NCBI GenBank assembly: GCA_050298535.1
Contig: JBNKUI010000075.1
Span: 1 to 64,000 of the forward strand
DNA length: 64,000 nt
DNA from: JABDMH01 sp050298535
Lineage (GTDB): Bacteria > Bacteroidota > Bacteroidia > Chitinophagales > Saprospiraceae
Direction: 5' to 3'
Part shown: in pieces, positions 1 to 8,764 of the stretch
How positions within the stretch are numbered: position 1 is the stretch's first letter
How the letters are laid out: each line of letters starts with the position of its first letter
The notes under the pieces: model-generated
Database searches by the model: none
Told to the model about the DNA's origin: nothing
The model's input: the letters and a program-made list of their open reading frames with translations, nothing else
Position numbers and translations under genes: made by a program

Positions 1-1
1 T

Positions 2-533
2 GGGGCAAGGTCCATTTTTGTTGCTGGCCATTACGCCTACGTCGCTTCTCTTACAGATAGTGGTGTAGAGATCCTGGATATATCCGATCCCGCTAATCCT
101 ACGCATGTCGGGGCCATCTTTGATGATGGCACCACCGCGCTTGCTGGGGCAAGGTCCATTTTTGTTTCTGGCCATTACGCCTACATCGCTTCTGAGGTTG
201 ATGATGGTGTAGAGATCCTGGATATATCCGATCCGACCGATCCTACGCATGTAGGGGCCATCTTTGATGATAGTACCACCGCACTTGATGGGGCATTTTC
301 CATTTTTGTTGCTGGCCATTACGCCTACGTCGCTTCTCTTACAGATAGTGGTGTAGAGATCCTGGATATATCCGATCCCGCTAATCCTACGCATGTAGGG
401 GCCATCTTTGATGATGGTACCACCGCACTTGATGGGGCACTATCCATTTTTGTTTCTGGCGATTACGTCTATGTCGCTTCTGCGATTGATAATGGTGTAG
501 AGATTCTGGATATATCCGGTGTTACATCTCCCG
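2..533 (+). repeat. 144-bp tandem repeat coding for LVIVD units
   Basis: Four units start at 2, 146, 290 and 434; the fourth is incomplete. Each unit codes for 48 residues. Units differ at only a few positions, mostly where the protein reads LTDSG, EVDDG or AIDNG. The array probably continues upstream of the window, and such arrays change copy number easily. Confidence 0.9.
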
Positions 534-985
534 TACTCTCCACCGATAGCGTATTCACGAGTTCGCTAGAAATAAATGTATCCGGTGAGGTGGCGCAAGA
601 AATGACGACGACAGAGGATATCAACATTAGTAATGAGGGCCTGTCGACCGCTGGAGCTATCCATGTGCAACAATATACACGGCTCGGCGAGCAGTCTGCT
701 GCCCTGAAAATTAAAACCCTCGAAAGTACATCAGCAGCAACCCAGGGAGGAAGTAACACCGTCGCCCATGGTTTGGATGCCAGAAAGATCGTCAGCGTCG
801 AGGGATTGGTTCGCTATGACACTAATAACCTGGGCTATGGAGTGCCTGATAGCTATAATGCCTTCTCCGGATTTGAGCTAACCTTGTCATGGAATGCCAC
901 CCAAGTTAGTATCTTAAATGAACCCGGCAATAGTAGTCAGATATTGAGCAAACCGGTGGTCATCACCATTATGTATATTGAGTAA
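2..985 (+). CDS. LVIVD-repeat surface protein, 3' part (5' end outside window)
   Basis: The frame is open from base 2 to the TAA at 985, giving 327 residues with no N-terminus. Residues 1 to about 177 are tandem 48-residue repeats beginning at bases 2, 146, 290 and 434, each containing VEILDISDP and THVGAIFDD. This matches LVIVD repeats, which are thought to form a secreted beta-propeller. The repeats are almost identical at the DNA level, which suggests recent duplication or homogenisation. The last repeat is cut short and is followed by a tail of about 150 residues with no repeat, ending in SKPVVITIMYIE; I do not recognise this tail. LVIVD proteins of Bacteroidota are usually exported, and a binding or adhesion role is inferred. 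A truncated paralogue follows downstream. Confidence 0.8.
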   Translation, partial: GARSIFVAGHYAYVASLTDSGVEILDISDPANPTHVGAIFDDGTTALAGARSIFVSGHYAYIASEVDDGVEILDISDPTDPTHVGAIFDDSTTALDGAFSIFVAGHYAYVASLTDSGVEILDISDPANPTHVGAIFDDGTTALDGALSIFVSGDYVYVASAIDNGVEILDISGVTSPVLSTDSVFTSSLEINVSGEVAQEMTTTEDINISNEGLSTAGAIHVQQYTRLGEQSAALKIKTLESTSAATQGGSNTVAHGLDARKIVSVEGLVRYDTNNLGYGVPDSYNAFSGFELTLSWNATQVSILNEPGNSSQILSKPVVITIMYIE

Positions 986-1002
986 TAGGTGGGGAGAATG
1001 GA

Positions 1003-1092
1003 TAGAGTATCGCCTCATACTTTTTAGATGTGATGTCAAGCTACAACATCACCGACAAGCCAGTGATCATCAACATCATCTATCAAGAATGA
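1003..1092 (+). pseudogene. Relic of a second LVIVD-protein C-terminus
   Basis: In one frame, between a stop at 1003-1005 and a TGA at 1090-1092, the translation ends SSYNITDKPVIINIIYQE. This parallels the end of the preceding gene (SSQILSKPVVITIMYIE). It therefore looks like the last codons of a paralogue whose body has been deleted. Its TGA overlaps the ATG of the next reading frame (ATGA), the arrangement expected if the lost gene had been directly followed by the next one. Confidence 0.5.
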
Positions 1093-1397
1093 AAATTATT
1101 AAAATAGTAAGTCTTCTAGCGACAATTTTTTACGGCGTTGTGGGTATCCAAGCTCAAGATCTCATGAGTGAGGGAAATGCAATGATACGTCCCGTCAATC
1201 CTACATATGCAGGGGCCATCTTTGATGATAATACCACCGCACTTGGAGGGGCAAATTCCATTTTTGTTTCTGGCAATTACGCCTACATTGCTTCCTGGTC
1301 AGATGGTGTAGAAATCCTGGATATATCCGATCCAACCCATCCAACGCATGTCGGGGCCATCTTCCAAAGAAGACTTTTTTCGTATATTTTTGTATAG
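1089..1397 (+). pseudogene. Truncated LVIVD-repeat protein
   Basis: The ATG at 1089 starts a clear signal peptide (MKIIKIVSLLATIFYG..., cleavage likely after GIQA). About 20 residues later comes one LVIVD unit, nearly identical in DNA to the repeats at 2-533. The frame then leaves the repeat at GAIF and ends after the unrelated residues QRRLFSYIFV. A normal member has several repeats and a C-terminal domain, so this copy has lost most of its body, probably by deletion or recombination at the repeats. The start is chosen for the signal peptide; an upstream in-frame start at 978 would put about 37 unlikely residues in front. A 102-residue exported product is possible but probably not functional. 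Confidence 0.65.
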
Positions 1398-1515
1398 CAT
1401 GCCTCACGAAGCGTTACTTTACCTATTATATTGAAAATTTGGAATTGAAGGGGCATTGCGGGACCGATAATTAGAACTCACAGGAGTTGTTATAGGAACT
1501 GAAAATTTATTAATA

Positions 1516-2243
1516 ATGGAACGATATAAATTGGTTTAGCTATTGGATGTCGTCAGGCAACTGACAAAAGTGCAAATATTCAAGAGACCGCAAATTCTGA
1601 TATTTCAAGATCAAGTTTGGAAGATGTTGGACTCGATGGACAAATCATAACGGAACTTGTAGATAGTATCAAAACAGGTTTTTATCCTAATCGTCATTCT
1701 CTATTAATTTATAAAGATGACAAGCTAGTTTTGGAGAAGTATTTTTCAGGTCACGATGAAAATTGGGGTACTGATATTGGAGTTATTCAGTTCAATGACA
1801 CAATGCTTCACGACATGCGAAGTGTTTCAAAAAGCGTTGTCTCTGCTTGTATTGGGATAGCCTTATCTCAAGGGAAAATAAATAACATTGACCAACCAAT
1901 ATTTGATTTCTTCCAGGACTACACACAATATAGCAATGCAGGGCGTGAAAAAATCACAATCAGACATCTTCTGACAATGACCTCAGGTATAGAGTGGAAT
2001 GAGGACGTTCCATATGACAGTCAGGAAAACAGTGAAATACAAATGAGCAGTAGTGAAGATGGTATTGGATTTGTGTTGAGCAGATCTTTTATTGCTGAAC
2101 CGGGAACAGTATGGAAGTATAACGGAGGAACCACCGAACTACTGGCGGAACTTATACGCAGGGTATCTGGAAAGAACATCCATGAATTTGCAAAGGAGTA
2201 CCTTTTTAAACCGATTCAAAGATCTATGTTGATCAATCGTTAA
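1516..2243 (+). pseudogene. Serine hydrolase (beta-lactamase/class C-like), broken
   Basis: The translation shows the serine beta-lactamase-like fold: SVSKS (SxxK nucleophile motif, near base 1830), IRHLLTMTSGI, and YNGG near base 2120 in the position of the Tyr-x-Asn motif. The family normally runs 350-450 residues and includes a later HxG-type motif. Here the frame stops at 2243 after LFKPIQRSMLINR, so the C-terminal third is missing. At the 5' end the frame is open back to 1530 and reads IGLAIGC..., like a lipoprotein signal, but it has no start. An ATG at 1516 is one frame away and would join it if a single base were restored. Both ends are therefore damaged. Confidence 0.65.
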
Positions 2244-2285
2244 TTAAGTTTGGAGTATCATTGGTTGGGGTCCAAAAAATGTTAG

Positions 2286-2834
2286 AAAAGGGGATTTGAG
2301 CCTTTGGAATTATTAGAAGCAGGTATTTTAAAAGATAGTCTATATGGGAAGACCTTCCAGGGTGGATTGATATTTTATCTGGATGACCATGATTCTATCC
2401 CTGGAGTGAAAGGCTACGTGTCTTTGCCATATGATCAAAGCATGGGAATAGAATGGGGATGCTATCTGGAACTTGTTCCTGGAGCGGATGGTACAGTAAT
2501 CGGAACAGGCTATCAAAATACTATTGATATTGGTTCCGCTAATAATTTGCAATGCGCTGGTGATATAAAAGCTGTGGATGTTTGTTTTGGAAATATAAAT
2601 GGCTTTGATGATTGGTTTTTGCCTTCAAGGGATCAACTAACTGCAATGTACTTGAAAATAGGACCAGGAGCAACAGGTGCTAATACAAATATTGGTGGAT
2701 TTGAGGGGTTGATTTATTGGAGTTCTTCAGAGATCAATGTTGAGGATTCATGGGTAGTATTCTTCAACAGCGGTATACAGAATAACTTCAGTAAAGATAA
2801 TTACGCAAGAGTTCGACCTATTCGAGCTTTTTAA
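2286..2834 (+). pseudogene. DUF1566-type (Lcl C-terminal) domain fragment
   Basis: The frame is open from 2286, after a stop at 2283, to 2834 but contains no convincing start; TTG at 2304 is the best one. The protein reads LYGKTFQGGLIFYLDD near the front, DDWFLPSRDQL in the middle and YWSSSE with VRPIRAF at the end. These are hallmarks of the DUF1566 or fibrobacter-type surface domain found at the C-terminus of large secreted Bacteroidota proteins. It carries no signal peptide. It directly follows the broken serine hydrolase, so it looks like the tail of a larger adhesin left after a deletion. Confidence 0.55.
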
Positions 2835-3345
2835 CTATTTATCAATATATTCATTCCACTGCGTTGTGGTTAGTTTATTTAGATATGATACATATGATAT
2901 GCCAGTATTTCTGGAAGTATATCAACTTATGATTAAGATGTTTGAATACACCAAAGATTTCTCCATCATCACTCTGGGCACACTGTTATGGTAAGATTTG
3001 ATTAAAGTAAAGGCAAATCGTTGGTACTTCCACCTTAGTCAGAGGAGATACTATAAAGGCACGTCGTAGATTACATGACCTGGCTCCCACCAGGGAGGTT
3101 TTAATCTCAAAATTTGGCCTAGAAAGCGAACAAAATTGCTATCAGGAAATGTATTGGAACAGATATTGGACTTTATTCGGGGTCGGACTGAAGTATACCC
3201 CGTCCGTGGATTATCTGAGTACTGGCTATCAGACTCCTAGACCCTTATTAAAAATGGTGGAATAGGCAATTTGAGCTGAAACCTGATTCTACCACGGGAG
3301 AATTTCACTGGCTAATAGCCGAACAGTATACTCAGACTTCAATCT
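2835..3345. other. Intergenic region, possible coding relic
   Basis: No convincing gene. One plus-strand frame is open from 3011 to 3265 (84 codons, no ATG) and has protein-like composition (YQEMYWNRYWTLFG), so it may be a relic. I do not recognise it. Confidence 0.4.
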
Positions 3346-4146
3346 TCAACCAATTTTGCGGATTATGGCCATGGCTGTGTCATGCAACATTTTTGAAACA
3401 TTCGATAGGGTTTGGAAGGTTTGTTGCTGCTTTTGTAAAGCATTTTGCAAGTCAATATTTGCCAGTTGAGCATCATCTCCCACTGTAGCCAACTTTTCTT
3501 CTAAATCATCTAGATAATTTTCCCACGCTGGCTCGGAATTTAATGCATTATTTTGTCCTTTTAACGTGACTAGCTTGGCACTAGGATATGGAGCCAACTT
3601 TTTCTTCTGGTACCGAGTAGACTTGGAATCCCTTTGAAATTTTGATCGGGCATTTCGTGCACTGGTAATTTCGTCTCGTATCGCTTCCTTGCGCTCATTA
3701 AATAGTTTTACTTTTTCAGCATAAAATTTCAGATCTTCCATGTTTTCAAGATAGGCTTCTCTCATGGTATATTGAATGAGTGCATTTATGTCGGTATCTG
3801 GAGATTTAGAATACATATCTTTGACAAACAACTCCCATTGGGCCTGCGTGGATTTGGTGAATTTTCCAACAGCCAAATTACCCGACACCTGCGTTAATTT
3901 ATTTCGTTGTGGTTGTGATAGACTCAGGGAAGAGGCTGTTTTATTCTGTGTGTTTACCAATTGGGATTGGTGTTTTTTCACTTCTGACGTGACGTCCGTG
4001 GCGGTCTTTGATTTGACAATCGGAAATTGACTTTGCTGGACAATAGCAGTACTACTTCTCGCTGTTTTTTTCTGGGCAAAAAGGGAATTACTTCCTGAGA
4101 GGAAGGCTACTACAAAGACCATAATTAATTGAATCGAGGTTTTCAT
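3346..4146 (-). CDS. Secreted helical protein of unknown function
   Basis: A 266-residue protein with a clear signal peptide (MKTSIQLIMVFVVAFLSG, cleavage likely after SLFA). The mature part is rich in Lys, Gln, Ser and Thr. Residues 30-90 look disordered. The rest is predicted by eye to be mostly helical, with charged segments (YAEKVKLFNERKEAIRDEI) and a Gln-rich amphipathic end (LQNALQKQQQTFQTLSN). It has no cysteines, no enzyme motif and no membrane segment beyond the signal. The ATG at 4146 is well placed for export. The gene stands alone, with about 500 bp of non-coding DNA on each side. A periplasmic or secreted structural role is possible; I cannot name a family. Confidence 0.7.
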   Translation of the reverse strand: MKTSIQLIMVFVVAFLSGSNSLFAQKKTARSSTAIVQQSQFPIVKSKTATDVTSEVKKHQSQLVNTQNKTASSLSLSQPQRNKLTQVSGNLAVGKFTKSTQAQWELFVKDMYSKSPDTDINALIQYTMREAYLENMEDLKFYAEKVKLFNERKEAIRDEITSARNARSKFQRDSKSTRYQKKKLAPYPSAKLVTLKGQNNALNSEPAWENYLDDLEEKLATVGDDAQLANIDLQNALQKQQQTFQTLSNVSKMLHDTAMAIIRKIG

Positions 4147-4653
4147 CGGAACTTATTTTAGTGATTTTTCACTTTATAAGTTACGTGTTTTTTTGGGGCA
4201 ATCAATAGTCGCTCATTAGAGTAGCATTTGATCACTCATGATCAGAGCATGGTACAGGGAGGAGAATGAACACGTGGGACCAATTCAACCAGTTTCTGGA
4301 TTCATCACGCTGTAGAGAATCCAGGAATCGAGGTATTTGTGTATTGGCATAAAGTTATCAATCGAATCCGTGCGTGATCATTTTAGAACCAGCTCATTAA
4401 TAATAAATTAGATGGAGCCGGTTCAAGAACTAGACAAATACTTAGAGTAGACTGGAGATAAATAAATAGAACCCAGGTAAGGCACTGATCAAATCTTCAG
4501 AGCGGTCTCCGGTAAACTACTCCGTATGGGTCTTAAACAGGTTTGGTCTTCTACTATTGAAGTAGGAGACCAGACCCAGTTGAAATCAACTATGAATTGA
4601 ATGGTTTTTCTAAACTCAATGCAAGCATGTTGATCACGAGCTTTTCTCACAAT
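4147..4653. other. Intergenic region with one hairpin
   Basis: No gene seen. It separates two minus-strand genes. The only clear structure is the hairpin at 4540-4576, annotated separately. Confidence 0.5.
4540..4576 (-). terminator. Hairpin downstream of the head-GIN gene, possible terminator
   Basis: Two 16-base arms (4540-4555 and 4561-4576) pair with two T/C differences that stay paired as G-U, around a five-base loop. It lies about 80 bases past the stop of the minus-strand head-GIN gene. The following bases on that strand have only a short T run, so termination is plausible but not certain. Confidence 0.4.
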
Positions 4654-5388
4654 CTAGTTCGCGTCTATAATGCTTCCCGCACGATTGGTGTGATCCATTA
4701 TAGTGGGACTTCCCTGGTAATAAACGATGCCCGATCCACTGATCCTAACTTCCAATGTATCCCTTACGGCAACCTGGCATGTACCCGATCCAGACATATT
4801 GATCTTACAAATGTCAGACATTATAGGGAATCCATGATATTCCCCTGATCCAGTTATTTTAATGTCTACTTCTCTGAGTGATGGTAAATGATCATGACCG
4901 GTGATTATACCTGAACCACTGATGTCAACCTCCAGATTTTCAGTGCCAGTGAAATTATTTAAATCAATGTGTCCCGAGCCGGATAGATCCAAAATCAAAT
5001 CACTCTGATCGGTAAAATCATTTACATTTACCTCACCACTACCACTTAAATACACAGCATTTAGATTGGGAATGGTGACATAAATGGTTAACTCATAGTT
5101 CTGATAATTCCCCTTTTCTAATTCAATATTCCAGATATCACCTGACACGCTCGTGGTCAATCGATCTATAATATTGGCATGGCCGGTTGCTCTTACTTCT
5201 TGTATGTCTCCCTGTGTAATTACCACCTTCCCAGCCACAGCCAGGTCTAAGCCGGAGAAATCGGAGAGGGTCAATGTTTTGGTCACAATATCTCCTTCAC
5301 CCTCCATATGGATTTGATCCTTTTGGCAGGAGATAATCATCAATGAGGTGCAGAAGAGCAAGACTTTCATTAAGCGGGTAGTATTCAT
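4654..5388 (-). CDS. Head-GIN domain (DUF2807) lipoprotein
   Basis: A 244-residue protein. The N-terminus is a lipoprotein signal ending MIISC with Cys21, so the protein should be anchored in the outer or inner membrane and face the periplasm or outside. The body is a DUF2807 putative auto-transporter adhesin head-GIN domain: it opens with TLSDFSGLDLAVAGKVVITQG and carries repeated SGSG turns (LSGSGEV, LSGSGHI, ISGSGII, MSGSGTC, ISGSGIV), as expected of a right-handed beta-helix. Length is normal for the family. The role in Bacteroidota is unknown; several members sit near sensor kinases or efflux genes, but no such neighbour is present here. Both flanks are long non-coding stretches, so it is probably transcribed alone. 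Confidence 0.85.
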   Translation of the reverse strand: MNTTRLMKVLLFCTSLMIISCQKDQIHMEGEGDIVTKTLTLSDFSGLDLAVAGKVVITQGDIQEVRATGHANIIDRLTTSVSGDIWNIELEKGNYQNYELTIYVTIPNLNAVYLSGSGEVNVNDFTDQSDLILDLSGSGHIDLNNFTGTENLEVDISGSGIITGHDHLPSLREVDIKITGSGEYHGFPIMSDICKINMSGSGTCQVAVRDTLEVRISGSGIVYYQGSPTIMDHTNRAGSIIDAN

Positions 5389-5969
5389 GATAATTGCTTT
5401 TTAACGTTTTTTTGAAAATTTTCTTACCGGAATCATTGGGGGGTGAAATTGATCGCGGCTTCTATTATATAGATGGTATGGTGCCCCATATACCCCTATG
5501 CCGGTATGGAAATATTTTTAAGAGAGGACTTGGACATAGTACATGACAATCCTAACCTTAGATGAAAGCTTAGTATATATATCGGCAGATCGGTCTTGCG
5601 TAATTGTATCCATCCGAGCGCATTTGTTGTGCTCGAAATCCTCAGAACCAGCGACTTTAACAAAAAGTCCTGGATAACTTCGTGATAGAAGGGGCACCGC
5701 CAGGATCCTATTTAGAAGAATACGAATTCAAGAACTCGGAAACATTGATGACTTCGAGTACGGTCCCTGTAGATTCAAAGAATTGCTAACACCATTGCCA
5801 CAGAATACAGCTACTACATTAAAAGTCAAATCACAATCCCATTTACTCGATGAATAAAAATGCTCTAACTTACGATTTCAATAAAAGCGGTAGGGCCGGC
5901 CTCATACAAACGATAGTTGCGGTCTAAAACATGAGATTATCGCAACTTTTCTGATCAAAAGCAAGCACG
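5389..5969. other. Intergenic region, no gene seen
   Basis: This lies between divergent genes. Short open stretches exist (for example about 5690-5790, plus strand) but none has a start or a recognisable motif. It may hold promoters for both neighbours and an old gene relic. Confidence 0.4.
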
Positions 5970-6698
5970 ATGATAAAATTCTTTCGACGGATACGATATC
6001 AATTCATGAAGGAGACAAAACTGAACAAATACCTGCTGTATGCAATGGGGGAGATCCTCCTCGTAGTCCTCGGTATTCTGATCGCCTTGCAGATCAACAA
6101 TTGGAACGAATGGAGGAAAGACAGAGATCTGGAGATTAAAATTCTAAATGAGATCAAAGACAATATTGAAGTTGATTTTGAAGACCACAACCAGAATATT
6201 GAGTATATGGGAAATACCATTCAGGCCTCTGCTATTATATTAGACCATTTGGAGAATGGTTTGTCCTGGCATGATTCACTGGCTCCACATTTCAGTTGGC
6301 TACCGGTGGTTCCGGATTTTTATTCTGTGAAAAGCGGCTACCAGTTGTTATCATCAAAAGGCGTTAATCTGATTACCAATGATTCTTTGCGTAAGGATAT
6401 CTCTTTTTTATATGACAATACACAGGTTTGGGTCAAGGAATTTTTCTCATTCATTAAGGTTAATTCATTCAGATTGTTGCTTGAGGATTTGGTGCCCAAG
6501 TTTAGCAATCTGCATTTGCTTGAGGCCTACTACCCAATAGATTATGATCAACTATTGGATGATGCAGAATTCCAGTCCCATGTCCAATTCAATATGGAAT
6601 ATCTGCGATCTTTTAAAGTGGTTTATGAAGACCGGATAAAACTGGAGAGGGACTTGATCGACCGGATCGAGAGAGAAGTCGGCAGGTTGGAAGAGTAA
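5970..6698 (+). CDS. DUF6090 family membrane protein, copy 1
   Basis: A 242-residue protein opening with the family signature: a basic N-terminus (MIKFFRRIRYQFM), a short linker, then one membrane helix at about residues 22-43 (GEILLVVLGILIALQINNWNE). The remaining 200 residues form a soluble, mainly helical domain ending in charged helices (IDRIEREVGRLEE). This matches DUF6090, a family found mostly in Bacteroidota with no known function. A single-span topology with a large helical domain is inferred. Two paralogues lie at 23235 and 24175. It converges with the M28 peptidase gene, so it is probably its own transcription unit. Confidence 0.85.
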   Translation: MIKFFRRIRYQFMKETKLNKYLLYAMGEILLVVLGILIALQINNWNEWRKDRDLEIKILNEIKDNIEVDFEDHNQNIEYMGNTIQASAIILDHLENGLSWHDSLAPHFSWLPVVPDFYSVKSGYQLLSSKGVNLITNDSLRKDISFLYDNTQVWVKEFFSFIKVNSFRLLLEDLVPKFSNLHLLEAYYPIDYDQLLDDAEFQSHVQFNMEYLRSFKVVYEDRIKLERDLIDRIEREVGRLEE

Positions 6699-6809
6699 TC
6701 ATCAAAGCGAATTTTTCTTTCGATTTTCTCTACCATTAGGAAATGCTCGCCTTATCAAACCCAAGGCATACAATTTAATCGTCATCCTATGTTGAATAAA
6801 CCATAAGGG

Positions 6810-8282
6810 CTAATCTACCTTGTAAAGCGCATTTCCTGCCGGTTCGAATTTATCCCCTTTAATCCAGTATGGCTTATGATCCCAGTTGCCAGTGAGTTCA
6901 GCCGTTCGGATATAAGCTTTCCAGTATTTATGTATATAGTCAAGGTCCACCGTATGAAATTCATCGGATGGTTGGTGGTAGTATTTGGAAATCCGTTCAT
7001 CAAAAGCAGTCATTGCCATCTTGAAATTTACAGCAGGTACTCCCTTTTTGGCAAAACTGACCTGATCCGATCGTTCGTAATAATTTTGATTGGGTAACCT
7101 ATCTCCAATCACACCCAAGCCCACTTCCGAGGCGGCCTGATAGACCAGCTCATCTATATTAGTCCGATGGGTATCCAACAAGGTCAATACTTCTGTATCA
7201 GTATAACCCGAGTTATCAATATTTAAAGCGAAAACAGTCTCCTTCAATGGTATTTTGGGATTATCTACATAATAAGAGCTTCCAAGTAACCCTTTTTCTT
7301 CCCCGGTCAATGCAATAATAATTATGGATCTTTTAGGAGGGTATTTACCAAAGTATTTGGCAGCATTGATCAATCCCGTAGTACCGATTCCGTTATCTCT
7401 TGTTCCATTGTAAATAGAGTCCTGCCCGTCTTCTACAGGTTGAATTCCTACATGGTCATAGTGGGCGCACATGACTATTTGTTCATTTTTCAAAACCGAA
7501 TCAGTCCCTTCTACCAGGCCAATAATATTAAAAGCATTTACCTTTTCCTTTTCCATCCCCGAAATACTGATGGCGGCGGATAGATCGGTCTTTTCTTTTA
7601 ATTGTTGGAGGTACAAAGAAGCCGAATCGCGCACCAAAAGATGTGGAAATGTCGAAGCACTTTCATCTGCAGCTGCCAGGCTCATTCTTTCTCTGGAATA
7701 ATAGTTGAGCACAATGGACCATGGATAACGCATGCCTGAACCGAACAGATGAACTAAACCAACCGCACCATCTTGCCGGATCATTTTTGCCAATTCTTGA
7801 TCGCGTGCTGAGCCCCTGAGAGTCCTAAGTGGCGTCACGACCACTTTACCATGGACACCCACCGAATCGTGATCTTCCAGATCAGTCAAATAGACTAGTG
7901 GCCCATTGAATGTAAAATTGGAGCCAGAAAGTATTGCCATATCAACACCTCCCTTAAACTCCTGCCCAAGCATGTCGATGGTGGCTGAGGTAGGTGGCTT
8001 ATTAAGCTGAATAGGTACACGCTGCAGGTAATCTCCTTCTATATCCCCTAAAGGAAGGAGGCCTGAACTTCGGAATTGTTCGGCAATGTACCGGCCGGCG
8101 ATCAAGAGTTCGTTGCTTCCTGTTTCGCGACCTTTCAACTCATCAGCCGTTAGAAATCTAAGATGCGCTTCTGCTTCAAGCCGATTAATTGTGCTGTCTA
8201 TTCGCATCATCTGAGCATGGGAAGGCTTGATGATGATCAGCAAAAGAGCAATGATTAGGGTAGGATAGTAACTATTATTCAT
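6810..8282 (-). CDS. M28 family zinc aminopeptidase, secreted
   Basis: 490 residues from the ATG at 8282, chosen because it starts a clear signal peptide (NNSYYPTLIIALLLIIIKPSHA); a start at 8351 would add 23 residues ahead of it. The protease-associated insert lies between about residues 120 and 240. The M28 metal ligands are present: His274 in CAHYDH, Asp296 in RDNGIG, Glu328 and Glu329 in TGEE, Asp356 in LNIDNSG and a C-terminal His in YYHQPSDE. M28 enzymes of this type are exported co-catalytic zinc aminopeptidases that feed on peptides. Length is normal. It stands alone on the minus strand. Confidence 0.9.
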   Translation of the reverse strand: MNNSYYPTLIIALLLIIIKPSHAQMMRIDSTINRLEAEAHLRFLTADELKGRETGSNELLIAGRYIAEQFRSSGLLPLGDIEGDYLQRVPIQLNKPPTSATIDMLGQEFKGGVDMAILSGSNFTFNGPLVYLTDLEDHDSVGVHGKVVVTPLRTLRGSARDQELAKMIRQDGAVGLVHLFGSGMRYPWSIVLNYYSRERMSLAAADESASTFPHLLVRDSASLYLQQLKEKTDLSAAISISGMEKEKVNAFNIIGLVEGTDSVLKNEQIVMCAHYDHVGIQPVEDGQDSIYNGTRDNGIGTTGLINAAKYFGKYPPKRSIIIIALTGEEKGLLGSSYYVDNPKIPLKETVFALNIDNSGYTDTEVLTLLDTHRTNIDELVYQAASEVGLGVIGDRLPNQNYYERSDQVSFAKKGVPAVNFKMAMTAFDERISKYYHQPSDEFHTVDLDYIHKYWKAYIRTAELTGNWDHKPYWIKGDKFEPAGNALYKVD

Positions 8283-8764
8283 AGAAGAAAGATTATAAGT
8301 TTCAAGCGCCAAGCTTTTTAAAAAGCCTGGAACTACTTCTTGGGTGTCCAAAAATATGAATTAAAAACTGGCGAGCACAATGGTGATGATGCTACTGTTC
8401 AATGCCTTTGATTCATCATATGGCTGTGTTAGCTCATACCGACTTCATCTATTACCCGCAGTCTGAACTCATAGCTTACTACTCACCCCACTTCATTATC
8501 GGTTAGAAAAGGCACCGTGGATGTTAACGAGACTTTTAGCACTCTTTAGACACGATATCCTGAATCCAATCCCGTTTCATTTGAACTGGACAATCCAGAC
8601 TAGGATAATGTAAGACTGCAGCGCTCAGGAAGGGAAATTAAATGGGAACTGATGCCGCACAAAGTGTCTGCTATTAGTGTATCACTAGCTGAGAACTTCT
8701 GGCATTCGCGTCTTCTTGCGGGTGCTGATGGGGAGTGTCGCCTGATAAGACATAATGAATTCCT
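8283..8764. other. Intergenic region with a short copy of the next gene's 3' end
   Basis: No intact gene. A 17-base stretch at 8487-8503 is identical to 8820-8836, inside the 3' end of the haloperoxidase-like gene, and the surrounding bases show weaker similarity. This suggests a decayed duplicate of that gene end. Confidence 0.4.

Noticed and set aside
469..759. Minus-strand frame of 96 codons opposite the LVIVD gene
   Set aside because: It lies on the other strand of a clear coding region and has no motif or export signal.
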